Positions 18,523 to 28,188 of a stretch of DNA of 64,000 bases are shown here, one piece after another; within the stretch, counting starts at the first letter, position 1, and every line of letters begins with the position of its first letter. Made by a program: the position numbers and the translations under genes. The DNA is from Blattabacterium cuenoti (lineage in GTDB: Bacteria > Bacteroidota > Bacteroidia > Flavobacteriales > Blattabacteriaceae). The stretch is from assembly GCF_014251655.1 (NCBI RefSeq), contig NZ_CP059225.1:127854-191853 (forward strand), read 5' to 3'. The notes below the pieces were generated by a model that was given only the letters and a program-made list of their open reading frames with translations, was not told the origin of the DNA and did no database searches.

Positions 18523-19491
18523 ATGAACATGAAGGGGATAAAGATTTTTGCACCAGCTACTGTGGCTAATCTAGCTTGTGGGTTCGATGTAATTGGATTA
18601 GCTTTAGATTTTCCAAAAGACGAAATTTTTCTATATAAATCAAATAATCCAGGAATAAGAATCAATAGAATTGATGGGGCTTCATTGCCTAATGATCCAA
18701 AAAAAAATGTAGCTTTTGTCGCTTTACAATTTTTATTAAGTAAGTATCAACAAAAACAAAAATTTGAAAGATTTGAAAGAAAAAAAGAAATAGGATTTGA
18801 AATAGAATTAATAAAAAACATTCATCCTGGAAGTGGAATAGGATCTAGTGCCGCTAGTGCAGCTGGAGTCGTTTTTGGAGCTAATATTCTTCTAGGAAAC
18901 CCTTTTAACACTAGACAACTAATACGTTTTGCCATGGAAGGAGAACGTGTAGCAAGTGGAACCGCCCATGCCGATAATGTTGCTCCTGCTATTATGGGAG
19001 GATTAACTTTGGTAAGAAGTTATAAGCCTTTAGATATTACTAGATTAAATGTACCTAATGAATTATGGATTAGTATAATCCATCCACAAATTGAAATAAG
19101 AACATCAGATGCAAGAGAAATATTAAAACAAAAGATATTAATGACCGATGCTATCCGACAATGGGGAAATATAGGAGCATTAGTAGCAGGACTATATCAA
19201 GAAGATTATGGATTGATAAGTAGGTCACTAGAAGATGTTATTGTGGAACCTATCCGAGCTATGCTTATTCCATCATTTTATGAATTAAAAATAAAATGTA
19301 AAGAAATAGGAGCTTTAGGAGGAGGAATATCTGGTTCAGGCCCTTCTGTTTTTATGTTGAGTAAAGGAAATCATACAGCTAAAAAAGTCACTGAAGTAAT
19401 GAATCTCGTTTATTCTCCACTAAAAGTAGACTATAAAACTTACACTTCTCCTATTAATAGAAAAGGAGTTAAGTGGTCTAAAATTATTTAA
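18523..19491 (+). CDS. thrB: Homoserine kinase
   Basis: Phosphorylates homoserine, the fourth step of threonine synthesis. It is a GHMP kinase of 322 residues. The N-terminal segment IFAPATVANLACGFDVIGLA is followed by the ATP loop HPGSGIGSSAASAAG (about 103-117) and the C-terminal glycine motif GALGGGISGSGPSVF. An in-frame ATG two codons in is an alternative start. It lies between thrA (5 bp) and thrC (11 bp). Confidence 0.96.
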   Translation: MNMKGIKIFAPATVANLACGFDVIGLALDFPKDEIFLYKSNNPGIRINRIDGASLPNDPKKNVAFVALQFLLSKYQQKQKFERFERKKEIGFEIELIKNIHPGSGIGSSAASAAGVVFGANILLGNPFNTRQLIRFAMEGERVASGTAHADNVAPAIMGGLTLVRSYKPLDITRLNVPNELWISIIHPQIEIRTSDAREILKQKILMTDAIRQWGNIGALVAGLYQEDYGLISRSLEDVIVEPIRAMLIPSFYELKIKCKEIGALGGGISGSGPSVFMLSKGNHTAKKVTEVMNLVYSPLKVDYKTYTSPINRKGVKWSKII

Positions 19492-19502
19492 ATAAAATAA
19501 AT

Positions 19503-20828
19503 ATGTTGTATCATAGTTTAGAAAATCGTTATAAAAATCTAATATCTTTTGAAGATGCTGTATTAAAAGGGTTATCTCCAGATGGTAGTTTATATATTCC
19601 GGTATCTATTCCAAAATTAGATACAAAATTTATTCATAAACTTAAAAGTTATGATATTGATACAATTGCTATGTCGATTATAAGTCCTTATATTGGTAAA
19701 TCTATTCCAGAGGAAGTCATTTATCGCATTATTCATAATACTTTAAATTTTTCTTTTCCATTGAAAAAAATTCATGATCATATTCATGTATTAGAACTTT
19801 TCCATGGCCCTACTTTAGCTTTTAAAGATCTAGGAGCTCAATTTATGGCAGAATGTTTAAGTTTTTTTTCAAGAAAAAAAGAAAAAAATGTAACCGTTTT
19901 AGTAGCGACTTCAGGAGATACTGGAGGAGCGGTAGCTAAAGGATTTCATAAAAAAACAGGAATAGAAGTTATAATTTTATATCCATATAATGGAATAAGC
20001 TGTTTGCAAAAAAAACAAATTACTTCTCTAGGAGACAACATATTAGCTTTAGAAATTCATGGAAATTTTGATGATTGTCAAAATATGGTTAAAAAAGCTT
20101 TCCTCGATAAGGAAATCCAAAAAAAATACATATTAACTACTGCTAACTCTATTAATATATCCAGATGGCTTCCACAAATGTTTTATTATTTTTTAGCTTA
20201 TAGACAAATAAAAATAGAAAATCCTATAGAATTAATTTTTTCAGTTCCTAGTGGAAATTTTGGTAATATTTGTGCAGGAATGATGGCTGAAAAAATGGGA
20301 TTACCAATAAAATTTTTTATTGCTTCCACAAATATTAATGATACTATCCCTAGATTTTTAAAATCTGAAAAATATCATCCTTATTCAGTAAAAAAAACTA
20401 TATCAAATGCTATGGATATAGCTAATCCAAGCAATTTTTCTAGAATATGGAGTTTCTTATATAAAAAAAATATGTATCAATTAAGAAAAAAACTATGTTC
20501 TTATCAATTTACAGATGAAGAAACATTATCTATTATAAAAACGGTATGGAAAAAATATAAATATATTCTTGATCCTCATGGAGCTATCGGTTATTTAGGA
20601 TTAACACAATATCTACAAGAAACTAAAAATAATTCGTCCAAAACAGCTATATTTTTAGAAACTGCTCATCCTATTAAATTTGCAGATCATATACCACCTT
20701 TTTTACGAAAAAAAATTATTATTCCTAATAAATTGAAACTTTTTTTAGAAACGAAACATAAAATAAAAAAAACATCATTATCCAATAATTTTAATATTTT
20801 TAAAAGTTGGTTACTAGAAAGAAAGTAA
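19503..20828 (+). CDS. thrC: Threonine synthase
   Basis: PLP enzyme converting O-phosphohomoserine to threonine. The 441 residues include the PLP lysine segment HGPTLAFKDLGAQF, the serine-rich phosphate loop VATSGDTGGAVAKGF and VPSGNFGNICAGMMAEKMG. It completes the thrABC operon. It ends 17 bp before the convergent thyA gene. Confidence 0.96.
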   Translation: MLYHSLENRYKNLISFEDAVLKGLSPDGSLYIPVSIPKLDTKFIHKLKSYDIDTIAMSIISPYIGKSIPEEVIYRIIHNTLNFSFPLKKIHDHIHVLELFHGPTLAFKDLGAQFMAECLSFFSRKKEKNVTVLVATSGDTGGAVAKGFHKKTGIEVIILYPYNGISCLQKKQITSLGDNILALEIHGNFDDCQNMVKKAFLDKEIQKKYILTTANSINISRWLPQMFYYFLAYRQIKIENPIELIFSVPSGNFGNICAGMMAEKMGLPIKFFIASTNINDTIPRFLKSEKYHPYSVKKTISNAMDIANPSNFSRIWSFLYKKNMYQLRKKLCSYQFTDEETLSIIKTVWKKYKYILDPHGAIGYLGLTQYLQETKNNSSKTAIFLETAHPIKFADHIPPFLRKKIIIPNKLKLFLETKHKIKKTSLSNNFNIFKSWLLERK

Positions 20829-20845
20829 AATGAAAATAAATTCAA

Positions 20846-21640
20846 TCAAATAGCCACATTACCCTTAATATGAGGATAAGGTTTATAGTTTTTCAATTGA
20901 AAATCTTCAAAAGAAAATTCAAAAATATTTTTTATCTCAGGATTAAGAATTACTTTTGGAAGTGATTTTGGAATTCTGTTCATTTGAATTTTTATTTGTT
21001 CTATATGATTATTATAAATATGAGCATCCCCTATTGTATGTATAAGTTCCTTTCCTTTTAAATGGAGTACTTGAGATAACATAGTGAGAAGTAAAGCGTA
21101 AGATGCTATATTATAAGGAAGTCCTATGAAAATATCAGCACTTCTTTGATATAAAAGTAATGATAATTTTTTTTCAAAAGCATAAAATTGAAATAGTAAA
21201 TGACAAGGAGGTAATGCCATATTTTTAATCATTCCTACATTCCAAGAAGAAACTATTAATCGTCTAGAATTAGGATTCAATTTTATTTCTTCTATAAGAT
21301 TTGTTATTTGATCAATAGAATGTCCATCGTAAGTAGGCCATTTTCTCCACTGTAATCCATATATAGGTCCTAGTTCTCCATTCTTATCAGACCATGCATT
21401 CCAAATATTAACTTTTTTATCTTTTAGATACTGTATATTTGTATCTCCTTTTAAAAACCATAGTAATTCATAAATAATTGATCGTATATTCAATTTTTTG
21501 GTAGTTAGAAGAGGGAATCCTTTTTCTAAATCAAATTTCATTTGATATCCAAATATACTTATTGTTCCTATTCCAGTGCGATCTTTTCTTTTTATCCCGT
21601 TTTTTAATACATGTTTTAATAAATTTAAGTATTGTTTCAT
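20846..21640 (-). CDS. thyA: Thymidylate synthase
   Basis: Methylates dUMP to dTMP with methylenetetrahydrofolate. At 264 residues it is the same length as the E. coli enzyme. It has the catalytic cysteine in [11 protein letters not shown], the dUMP phosphate and base site [19 protein letters not shown] and the C-terminal [13 protein letters not shown]. It is divergent from prs across 62 bp, a gap that includes an A10 tract in the prs leader. Confidence 0.97.
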   Translation of the reverse strand: MKQYLNLLKHVLKNGIKRKDRTGIGTISIFGYQMKFDLEKGFPLLTTKKLNIRSIIYELLWFLKGDTNIQYLKDKKVNIWNAWSDKNGELGPIYGLQWRKWPTYDGHSIDQITNLIEEIKLNPNSRRLIVSSWNVGMIKNMALPPCHLLFQFYAFEKKLSLLLYQRSADIFIGLPYNIASYALLLTMLSQVLHLKGKELIHTIGDAHIYNNHIEQIKIQMNRIPKSLPKVILNPEIKNIFEFSFEDFQLKNYKPYPHIKGNVAI

Positions 21641-21702
21641 AATGATAAAGTTGTTTCTTTTTTAAGTTTAAGAGTATTTTTGTACAAAAAAAAAACATAA
21701 TT

Positions 21703-22644
21703 ATGAGTCCAAAGGTTCTATTTTTTTCTACAAGAAGTGGTTTAAAATTATCGGAAAATATAGCTTATTATTATGGAACTTTCCTTGGAAAGGTACGATT
21801 TTTAGAATTTAGTGATGGAGAATATACTCCTTATTTTGAACAGTCTGTTCGTGGATCACAAGTATTTTTGATTGGTTCTACTTTTCCTCCAGTGGATAAT
21901 TTAATGGAATTACTATTGATGTGCGATGCTGCACGTAGAGCTTCAGCACATAAAATTACACTTGTTATTCCATATTTTGGATGGGCGAGACAAGATCATA
22001 AAGATCAACCTAGAACTCCTATTGCTGCAAAATTAATAGCAAACTTAATGGTCGCTTCAGGGGCTAACAGAGTAATGACTATGGATTTACATGCAGATCA
22101 AATTCAAGGATTTTTTGATATCCCTGTAGATCATTTATATGCATCTAGAATATTTATTGATTACATAAAAGGGTTAAATATAGATCAATTAACCATTTCT
22201 TCTCCTGATATGGGAGGAGCAAAAAGGGCGAGAAGTTATGCTGGTTATTTAGGAACAGATGTAGTAATTTGTTATAAAGAAAGAAAAAGAGCAAACGAAA
22301 TAGAATTTATGAATCTTATAGGAAATGTAAAAGGAAAAAACATCATACTTATTGATGATATGGTTGATACTGCAGGGACCTTAACAGAAGCTGCTAATTT
22401 GATAAAAGAAAAGGGGGCTAGAAGTGTACGTGCTATAGCTACTCATCCAGTTTTATCAGGAGAATCTTATGAAAAAATAAATCAATCAGAACTTGAAGAA
22501 TTAGTGGTTACAGATACTATTCCTATAAATAAAATGAAATTTAATAATAATAAAATAAAAGTTTTATCTTGTGCTCCACTTTTTGCAGAAGTAATGCAAT
22601 CAGTACATAACGATGAGTCTATAAGCAATAAATTTATTATATAA
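21703..22644 (+). CDS. prs: Ribose-phosphate pyrophosphokinase
   Basis: Makes PRPP, the shared precursor for the purine block at 32-47 kb and for pyrEF. The 313 residues match the family. Motifs are the metal site DLHADQIQGFFDIPVDHL and the PRPP loop IILIDDMVDTAGTL. Its stop codon shares a base with the rplY start (TAATG), so translation is probably coupled. Confidence 0.97.
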   Translation: MSPKVLFFSTRSGLKLSENIAYYYGTFLGKVRFLEFSDGEYTPYFEQSVRGSQVFLIGSTFPPVDNLMELLLMCDAARRASAHKITLVIPYFGWARQDHKDQPRTPIAAKLIANLMVASGANRVMTMDLHADQIQGFFDIPVDHLYASRIFIDYIKGLNIDQLTISSPDMGGAKRARSYAGYLGTDVVICYKERKRANEIEFMNLIGNVKGKNIILIDDMVDTAGTLTEAANLIKEKGARSVRAIATHPVLSGESYEKINQSELEELVVTDTIPINKMKFNNNKIKVLSCAPLFAEVMQSVHNDESISNKFII

Positions 22645-23243
22645 TGAAATATGTAAATATATTCGGAGAAAAAAGAAATATTGGAAAAAAAGCAGTTCTT
22701 TCCATTCGGAATTCCGGAAATATTCCATGTATTTTATATGGAAAAAAGATAAATATTCCATTTTCTACTTCATTAGAAAATTTAAAAAAAATAGTGTATG
22801 CAACAAAAGTACATGGAGTTATTATTCAAATAAAAGGATATAAAAAAAATATAAATGCAATACAAAAAGAAATACAATTCGATTCCATTAAAGAAAAAAT
22901 ATTACACGCTGATTTTTGTGAAATTGAGGAACTAGAACCTATTACATTGGAAATTCCTATGAGATATTTAGGAAGACCTATCGGGTTAGCTAAAGGTGGT
23001 GAATATTATTCATCTATTAGAAAACTAAAAGTAAAAGCTTTACCTATTCATATTCCGGAATATATAAAATTAAATATTAGTTCTTTAGATATAGGAGATA
23101 GAATAACGATTAAAGATTTATATAATGATCAATATACTATATTACATCCTTCTCATACTCTGATAGCAAGAGTAAAAAGATCTCGTATAACTAAAAATAC
23201 TCAAGAAGAAAATATAGAAGATCAAGAAAAAAAAGAAAAATAA
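22644..23243 (+). CDS. rplY: 50S ribosomal protein L25 (general stress protein Ctc family)
   Basis: 5S rRNA-binding ribosomal protein of the long L25/CTC type, 199 residues. It has the N-terminal L25 domain (GNIPCILYGKK, ILHADFCEIEE) and the beta-rich TL5 C-terminal domain (LKVKALPIHIPEYIKLNIS, LDIGDRITIKDL). Placement right after prs is a common bacterial arrangement. tadA follows after 3 bp. Confidence 0.94.
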   Translation: MKYVNIFGEKRNIGKKAVLSIRNSGNIPCILYGKKINIPFSTSLENLKKIVYATKVHGVIIQIKGYKKNINAIQKEIQFDSIKEKILHADFCEIEELEPITLEIPMRYLGRPIGLAKGGEYYSSIRKLKVKALPIHIPEYIKLNISSLDIGDRITIKDLYNDQYTILHPSHTLIARVKRSRITKNTQEENIEDQEKKEK

Positions 23244-23246
23244 ATA

Positions 23247-23693
23247 ATGAATTTTATACAAGATCTATATTTTATGAATGTAGCTTTACAGGAAGCTTTT
23301 ATTGCATTTCATAAAAACGAAGTTCCTATAGGGGCGGCCATGATATATGAAAATATAGTTATAGCAAAAGCTCATAATTTAACTGAAACTTTAAATAATA
23401 TTACTGCACATGCAGAAATATTAGTGATTAATTTAACTTCTAATTTCCTTAGAAAAAAATACATTAGAGAATGTACTTTATATGTAACTGTAGAACCATG
23501 TATTATGTGTGCAGGAGCTTTATTTTGGTCTCAAATAGGAAGAGTCGTTTGTGGAGCTTCCAATAAAAAAGGATTTTTGTATTCTGGGGTAAAATTACAT
23601 CCAAAAACTGAATTTTTATCTGGTATTCTTAGAGATCAGTGTAAAAATTTGATACAAAAATTCTTTATCGTTAAAAGAAAAGAATTAAATTAA
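23247..23693 (+). CDS. tadA: tRNA-specific adenosine deaminase
   Basis: Converts A34 to inosine in the tRNA-Arg(ACG) wobble position. It is a 148-residue zinc deaminase with HAEI (His ligand and catalytic Glu) and EPCIMCAGAL (two Cys ligands). The C-terminal GILRDQCKNLIQKFF fits TadA. It ends the prs-rplY-tadA group and overlaps convergent dedA by 9 bp. Confidence 0.93.
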   Translation: MNFIQDLYFMNVALQEAFIAFHKNEVPIGAAMIYENIVIAKAHNLTETLNNITAHAEILVINLTSNFLRKKYIRECTLYVTVEPCIMCAGALFWSQIGRVVCGASNKKGFLYSGVKLHPKTEFLSGILRDQCKNLIQKFFIVKRKELN

Positions 23694-24332
23694 TGCTTTC
23701 TTTTTTATTATTAGTTTTAAGATAACTGGTAATGTTGTCGTAAATATAATCAATAAAATAATCCATTCTAGATGATTTTTCAATTCTGGAAAACGTTTAT
23801 CTAAATAATGTCCTGCTAACATAATAGAAAATGTCCAAGTGAGAGCTCCAATAATATTATATATCATAAATTTTTTAAAATCAATACGGATAGCTCCAGC
23901 AATGATAGGAGCAAATGATCTAAACATGGGAAGAAAACGACTCATGATCAATGCTGTTGTTTTATACTTATTATAAAATATTTTTGCCAAAATAAGATGT
24001 TTCTTTTTAAAAAAAAAGGAATCCTTTTTTTTATACAATAATTTCCCTGATTTATATCCTAGCCAATAGCCTTGTATATTCCCAAGAACCGCTACAATTG
24101 CTACAATTAGTATAATGATAAAAAAAGGAACATTATAAAAATTTTTAGATAGATCTTTTCCAAAAATTCCGGCAGTAAATAATAGAGAATCTCCTGGTAA
24201 GAAAAACCCAATGAAAAAACCTGTTTCTGCAAAAACAATTGCTAATAAAATAAACAAAGCCGTATTTCCAAAATATAGAAATATCCATCTAGGATTGAAC
24301 AAATGTTGTACAATATCCCAAAAATCTGACAT
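23685..24332 (-). CDS. DedA family membrane protein
   Basis: Inner-membrane protein of the DedA/VTT family, thought to move lipids such as undecaprenyl phosphate or phosphatidylethanolamine across the membrane. I favour the start at 24332 (MSDFWDIVQHLFNPRW), giving 215 residues. An upstream ATG at 24374 would add 14. Family motifs are ETGFFIGFFLPGDSLLF, GNIQGYWLGYKSGK, the Arg-rich FLPMFRSFAPIIAG and a final glycine-rich membrane segment. Confidence 0.9.
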   Translation of the reverse strand: MSDFWDIVQHLFNPRWIFLYFGNTALFILLAIVFAETGFFIGFFLPGDSLLFTAGIFGKDLSKNFYNVPFFIIILIVAIVAVLGNIQGYWLGYKSGKLLYKKKDSFFFKKKHLILAKIFYNKYKTTALIMSRFLPMFRSFAPIIAGAIRIDFKKFMIYNIIGALTWTFSIMLAGHYLDKRFPELKNHLEWIILLIIFTTTLPVILKLIIKKKALI

Positions 24333-24431
24333 TTTACAAAAATGATAAAATAAAACAAATTTAAATATTTCCATTTCTTATAAAAATGTTAAAATAGATT
24401 TATTTTCATATTTTTTTTTTTAATTTTATAC

Positions 24432-24551
24432 ATGCAATATTTATTCAAATTTATTAATATTTTAGGATGGATTCCTAATATATTTTTTTTAATAGTAAGT
24501 TTTATATTTTTAATTTTTTGGTTATATCAAATATTTCATTTTATCGATTAA
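24432..24551 (+). CDS. 39-codon single-pass membrane ORF, possible DUF6341 remnant
   Basis: A short open frame in the 228 bp between dedA and aroB, from ATG at 24432 to TAA at 24551. It encodes one strong membrane helix (about residues 13-33) with C-terminal FWLYQIFHFID. The spacing of an Asn, a Trp in F-W-x-x-Q and a final aromatic resembles the end of small Bacteroidota DUF6341 proteins (N-W...YW-x-x-Q-L-K-x-F). That resemblance is from memory. An AT-rich random hydrophobic frame is a real alternative. Confidence 0.35.
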   Translation: MQYLFKFINILGWIPNIFFLIVSFIFLIFWLYQIFHFID

Positions 24552-24602
24552 ATAATAAAAATTGGTTAATTTTGTTGAATAAATCCGAATACATGATATG
24601 AA

Positions 24603-25679
24603 ATGAAAATGAAAGATAATGCAAAATTCATATCTTTTAATAAAGAAGCCTATGAAGGACTGAATAATTATCTATTGAATCAAGTAGATTCTATAAAAAA
24701 TACATTTATTCTAGTAGATAATAATACTTATAAATATTGTATTCCTATTCTATTTTCTCGCATAGATTCTTTTAAAGAATCTAATATCATTAATATAAAT
24801 CCAGGAGAAGAAGAAAAAAATATTTATACATGTATTCATGTATGTAAAACACTGGAAAAATTAAAAGCAAATAGAAAAAGTTTAATAATAAATTTAGGAG
24901 GAGGAGTAATTACAGATATTGGAGGTTTTATAGCTTCTATATTTAAACGAGGTATTCGTTTTGTTAATATTCCTACAACTTTATTAGGGATGGTTGATGC
25001 TTCTATAGGATACAAAACAGGAGTGAATTTAGATTCTATTAAAAATGAAATAGGATCTTTTCATATTCCAGAATTTTTAATTATTGATACACATTTTTTA
25101 AAAACACTTCCTAAAAAAGAAATTTATTCTGGAATAGCTGAGATGTTAAAACATGGATTGATAGCAGATAAAAATTTTTGGGAAGATCTTAATCATATAA
25201 AAAATATCACAAATTTAGATATTATTCAATGGAATCGTTTCATTCATCAATCAATATTAATTAAACAAAAAATTGTAGATCAAGATCCTAAAGAAAATGG
25301 ATTAAGAAAAATCCTGAATTTTGGACATACTATTGGACATGCATTGGAAAGTTATTTCATGAATAAAAATAAAAAAATTACACATGGGGTAGCTGTAGTC
25401 ATGGGGATGGTTTGTGAATCTTGGATTTCTTATAAAAGAAATGGATTATCTATAGATGATTATACAAAAATTAAATCTATACTTACTACACTATACCCCA
25501 TGCAAAAAATAATTTATGATTTATCTGGTTTAGAAATTAAAAAAATATTGATAATCATGGAACATGATAAAAAAAATGAAAAAAATAAAATTCAATTTTC
25601 TTTATTAAAAAAAATAGGAAAATGTTCCTATAATTGTCAAGTTCCATATGATTTAATAAAAGAAAGTTTTTTTAAATGA
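24603..25679 (+). CDS. aroB: 3-dehydroquinate synthase
   Basis: Second step of the shikimate pathway, DAHP to 3-dehydroquinate, using NAD and a metal. The 358 residues include the nucleotide-binding NLGGGVITDIGGFIAS, IPTTLLGMVDASIGYKTGVN, the metal ligands in SGIAEMLKHG and the His motif LNFGHTIGHALE. Other shikimate genes are not nearby. Transcription may start in the gap holding the 39-codon ORF. Confidence 0.96.
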   Translation: MKMKDNAKFISFNKEAYEGLNNYLLNQVDSIKNTFILVDNNTYKYCIPILFSRIDSFKESNIININPGEEEKNIYTCIHVCKTLEKLKANRKSLIINLGGGVITDIGGFIASIFKRGIRFVNIPTTLLGMVDASIGYKTGVNLDSIKNEIGSFHIPEFLIIDTHFLKTLPKKEIYSGIAEMLKHGLIADKNFWEDLNHIKNITNLDIIQWNRFIHQSILIKQKIVDQDPKENGLRKILNFGHTIGHALESYFMNKNKKITHGVAVVMGMVCESWISYKRNGLSIDDYTKIKSILTTLYPMQKIIYDLSGLEIKKILIIMEHDKKNEKNKIQFSLLKKIGKCSYNCQVPYDLIKESFFK

Positions 25680-25734
25680 AACATTTTTCCTTAATTTATT
25701 AAATTTTAAATCTTAAACGTAATGTTTATCAAAA

Positions 25735-28179
25735 ATGAGTGAAGAAGAAAAATTGATTTTCATTAATATTGAAGACGAAATGAAATCATCTTACATAGAT
25801 TATTCTATGTCTGTTATTGTATCTAGAGCACTTCCTGATGTAAGAGATGGATTAAAACCTGTACATAGAAGGGTTCTTTATGGAATGTATAAATTAGGAA
25901 TTTTTTCTAATAGTTCTTACAAAAAATCGGCTCGTATTGTAGGAGAAGTATTGGGAAAATATCATCCCCATGGAGATATTTCTGTTTACGATACTATGGT
26001 TAGAATGGCTCAAAAATGGACTCTTCGTTATCCATTAATAGATGGACAGGGTAATTTTGGTTCAATAGATGCAGATCCTCCTGCAGCCATGCGTTATACA
26101 GAAGTAAAAATGAAAAAAATATCTGAAGAGATGTTATTAGATCTAAAAAAAGAAACGGTAGATATGCAATTGAATTTTGATGATTCGTTAGACGAACCGG
26201 TAGTTTTACCAACACGGATCCCTAATCTTCTAATTAATGGATCTTCTGGAATTGCAGTAGGAATGGCTACTAATATTCCTCCTCATAATTTAAAAGAGAC
26301 GATAAAAGCTATTTGTGCTTACATAGACAATAAGGATCTAACCATTGAACAGATCATGAAACATATTAAAGCTCCAGATTTTCCTACAGGTGGAATTATT
26401 TATGGATATGATGGAGTTAAAAACGCTTTTTATACCGGAAAAGGACGCATTATTTTACGTGCAAAAGTTCATTTAGAAGAAATTCAGGGAAGACAATGTA
26501 TTATAGTAGATGAAATTCCTTATCAAGTCAATAAATCTGATATGATAGCTAGAACCGTAGAATTAATGAAAGAAGGAAAAATGGATGGAATATATCAAAT
26601 TCGTGATGAATCGGATAGAAACGGATTACGTATAGTTTATATTTTAAAACAGAACATAAATTCTAATATATTGTTAAATAAACTATTTCAGTATACCTCT
26701 CTACAAACTTACTTTCATGTTAATACTATAGCTTTAGTAAACGGAAAACCAGTTCAGTTAAATATTAAAGATCTTATTCAGCATTTTGTAGATCATAGAC
26801 ATAATGTTATTATTCGTCGTACAAAATATGAATTAAAAAAATGGAAAGACCGTGTTCATATTTTAATGGGTTTTTTTAAAATATTAGATCATTTAGATCT
26901 TATGATTCAATTGATTAAACAATCTATAAATCATCATGATGCTTGTAATCGTTTAATCCAAAAATTTAATATATCAGAAATCCAATCTAAATCTATTTTA
27001 GATATGCGTTTACAAAGTCTTACTTTTTTAGAATTAGATAAACTTAAAAAGGAGTATAATGATCTAATAGAGAAAATAAAATTTTTTCAGAATATTTTAA
27101 CTCAGTATTCTATAAGAACTCAAATTATAAAAGAAGAACTTTTAGAAGTCAAAAAAAAATATCAAGATTCACGTAGAACAAAGATTGATTATTCAGGTAA
27201 TAATAAAGTCCATATAGAAGATTTAATTGAAAATGAACAAGTAGTTCTTACTATATCTCATGCTGGATATATTAAAAGAACCTCATTATCAGAATATAAG
27301 AGACAAGGAAGAGGAGGAATAGGAAATAGAGGAGCAACTGCTAGAGAATCAGATTTTTTTAAACATTTACTTATAGCTACTAATCATCAATATCTTCTCT
27401 TATTTACAGAAAAAGGAAAATGTTTTTGGTTAAGGGTGTATGAAGTTCCAGAAGGATCTAAAATTTCTAAAGGAAGAGCTATACAAAATATGATTCGTCT
27501 TCAACAAGACGATAAAGTCAACGCTTATATATTAACTGGAGACCTTACTAATAAAAAATATGTTAAAGATTATTACGTAATGATGGTAACTCAAAAAGGA
27601 ATTATTAAAAAAACTTCTTTAGAGAATTATTCTCGTCCTAGAAAAGATGGAATTAATGCAATCGTTATTCGTAAAGGAGATTCCTTGTTAGAAGCTCTTT
27701 TAACTAAAGGAGAGAGTCATGTTTTTGTTGCTGTAAAAAGTGGAAGAATCATTCGTTTTTCAGAAAAAAAAGTTCGTTTAACTGGTAGAACATCTTCTGG
27801 GGTCATAGGAATTAATTTTACAATGAAAGGAGATATGGTAATTGGAATGATATGTGTAAAAGGAAAAGAAAAAGGCCACTTATTGGTAGTTTCTGAAAAA
27901 GGATTTGGAAAAAGATCTCGTATAGGTGATTATCGTATAACTAATCGTGGCGGAAAAGGAATAAAAACAATAAATATTACTCAAAAAACAGGAAATTTAA
28001 TGGCAATCAAACATGTCACTGATCAAGATGATCTAATGATTATCAAAAAATCAGGGATCATTATCCGTATTCCTATCTCTGATATACGAGTCATGGGAAG
28101 AACTACTCAAGGGGTTAGATTAATAAATTTAAAAGAAAATGATGCTATTGCTGATGTTGCTAAAGTTTATCTATTATGA
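25735..28179 (+). CDS. gyrA: DNA gyrase subunit A
   Basis: Breakage-reunion subunit of gyrase. The 814 residues have the catalytic tyrosine at 121 (AAMRYTEV). The C-terminal beta-pinwheel starts near residue 490, with GyrA-box-like QGRGGIG in [11 protein letters not shown], a partial match to QRRGGKG. That box and the length favour GyrA over ParC. In the quinolone region the E. coli Ser83 equivalent is Ile82 ([10 protein letters not shown]). gyrB is not in the window. Confidence 0.93.
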   Translation: MSEEEKLIFINIEDEMKSSYIDYSMSVIVSRALPDVRDGLKPVHRRVLYGMYKLGIFSNSSYKKSARIVGEVLGKYHPHGDISVYDTMVRMAQKWTLRYPLIDGQGNFGSIDADPPAAMRYTEVKMKKISEEMLLDLKKETVDMQLNFDDSLDEPVVLPTRIPNLLINGSSGIAVGMATNIPPHNLKETIKAICAYIDNKDLTIEQIMKHIKAPDFPTGGIIYGYDGVKNAFYTGKGRIILRAKVHLEEIQGRQCIIVDEIPYQVNKSDMIARTVELMKEGKMDGIYQIRDESDRNGLRIVYILKQNINSNILLNKLFQYTSLQTYFHVNTIALVNGKPVQLNIKDLIQHFVDHRHNVIIRRTKYELKKWKDRVHILMGFFKILDHLDLMIQLIKQSINHHDACNRLIQKFNISEIQSKSILDMRLQSLTFLELDKLKKEYNDLIEKIKFFQNILTQYSIRTQIIKEELLEVKKKYQDSRRTKIDYSGNNKVHIEDLIENEQVVLTISHAGYIKRTSLSEYKRQGRGGIGNRGATARESDFFKHLLIATNHQYLLLFTEKGKCFWLRVYEVPEGSKISKGRAIQNMIRLQQDDKVNAYILTGDLTNKKYVKDYYVMMVTQKGIIKKTSLENYSRPRKDGINAIVIRKGDSLLEALLTKGESHVFVAVKSGRIIRFSEKKVRLTGRTSSGVIGINFTMKGDMVIGMICVKGKEKGHLLVVSEKGFGKRSRIGDYRITNRGGKGIKTINITQKTGNLMAIKHVTDQDDLMIIKKSGIIIRIPISDIRVMGRTTQGVRLINLKENDAIADVAKVYLL

Positions 28180-28188
28180 GTTTTCATG

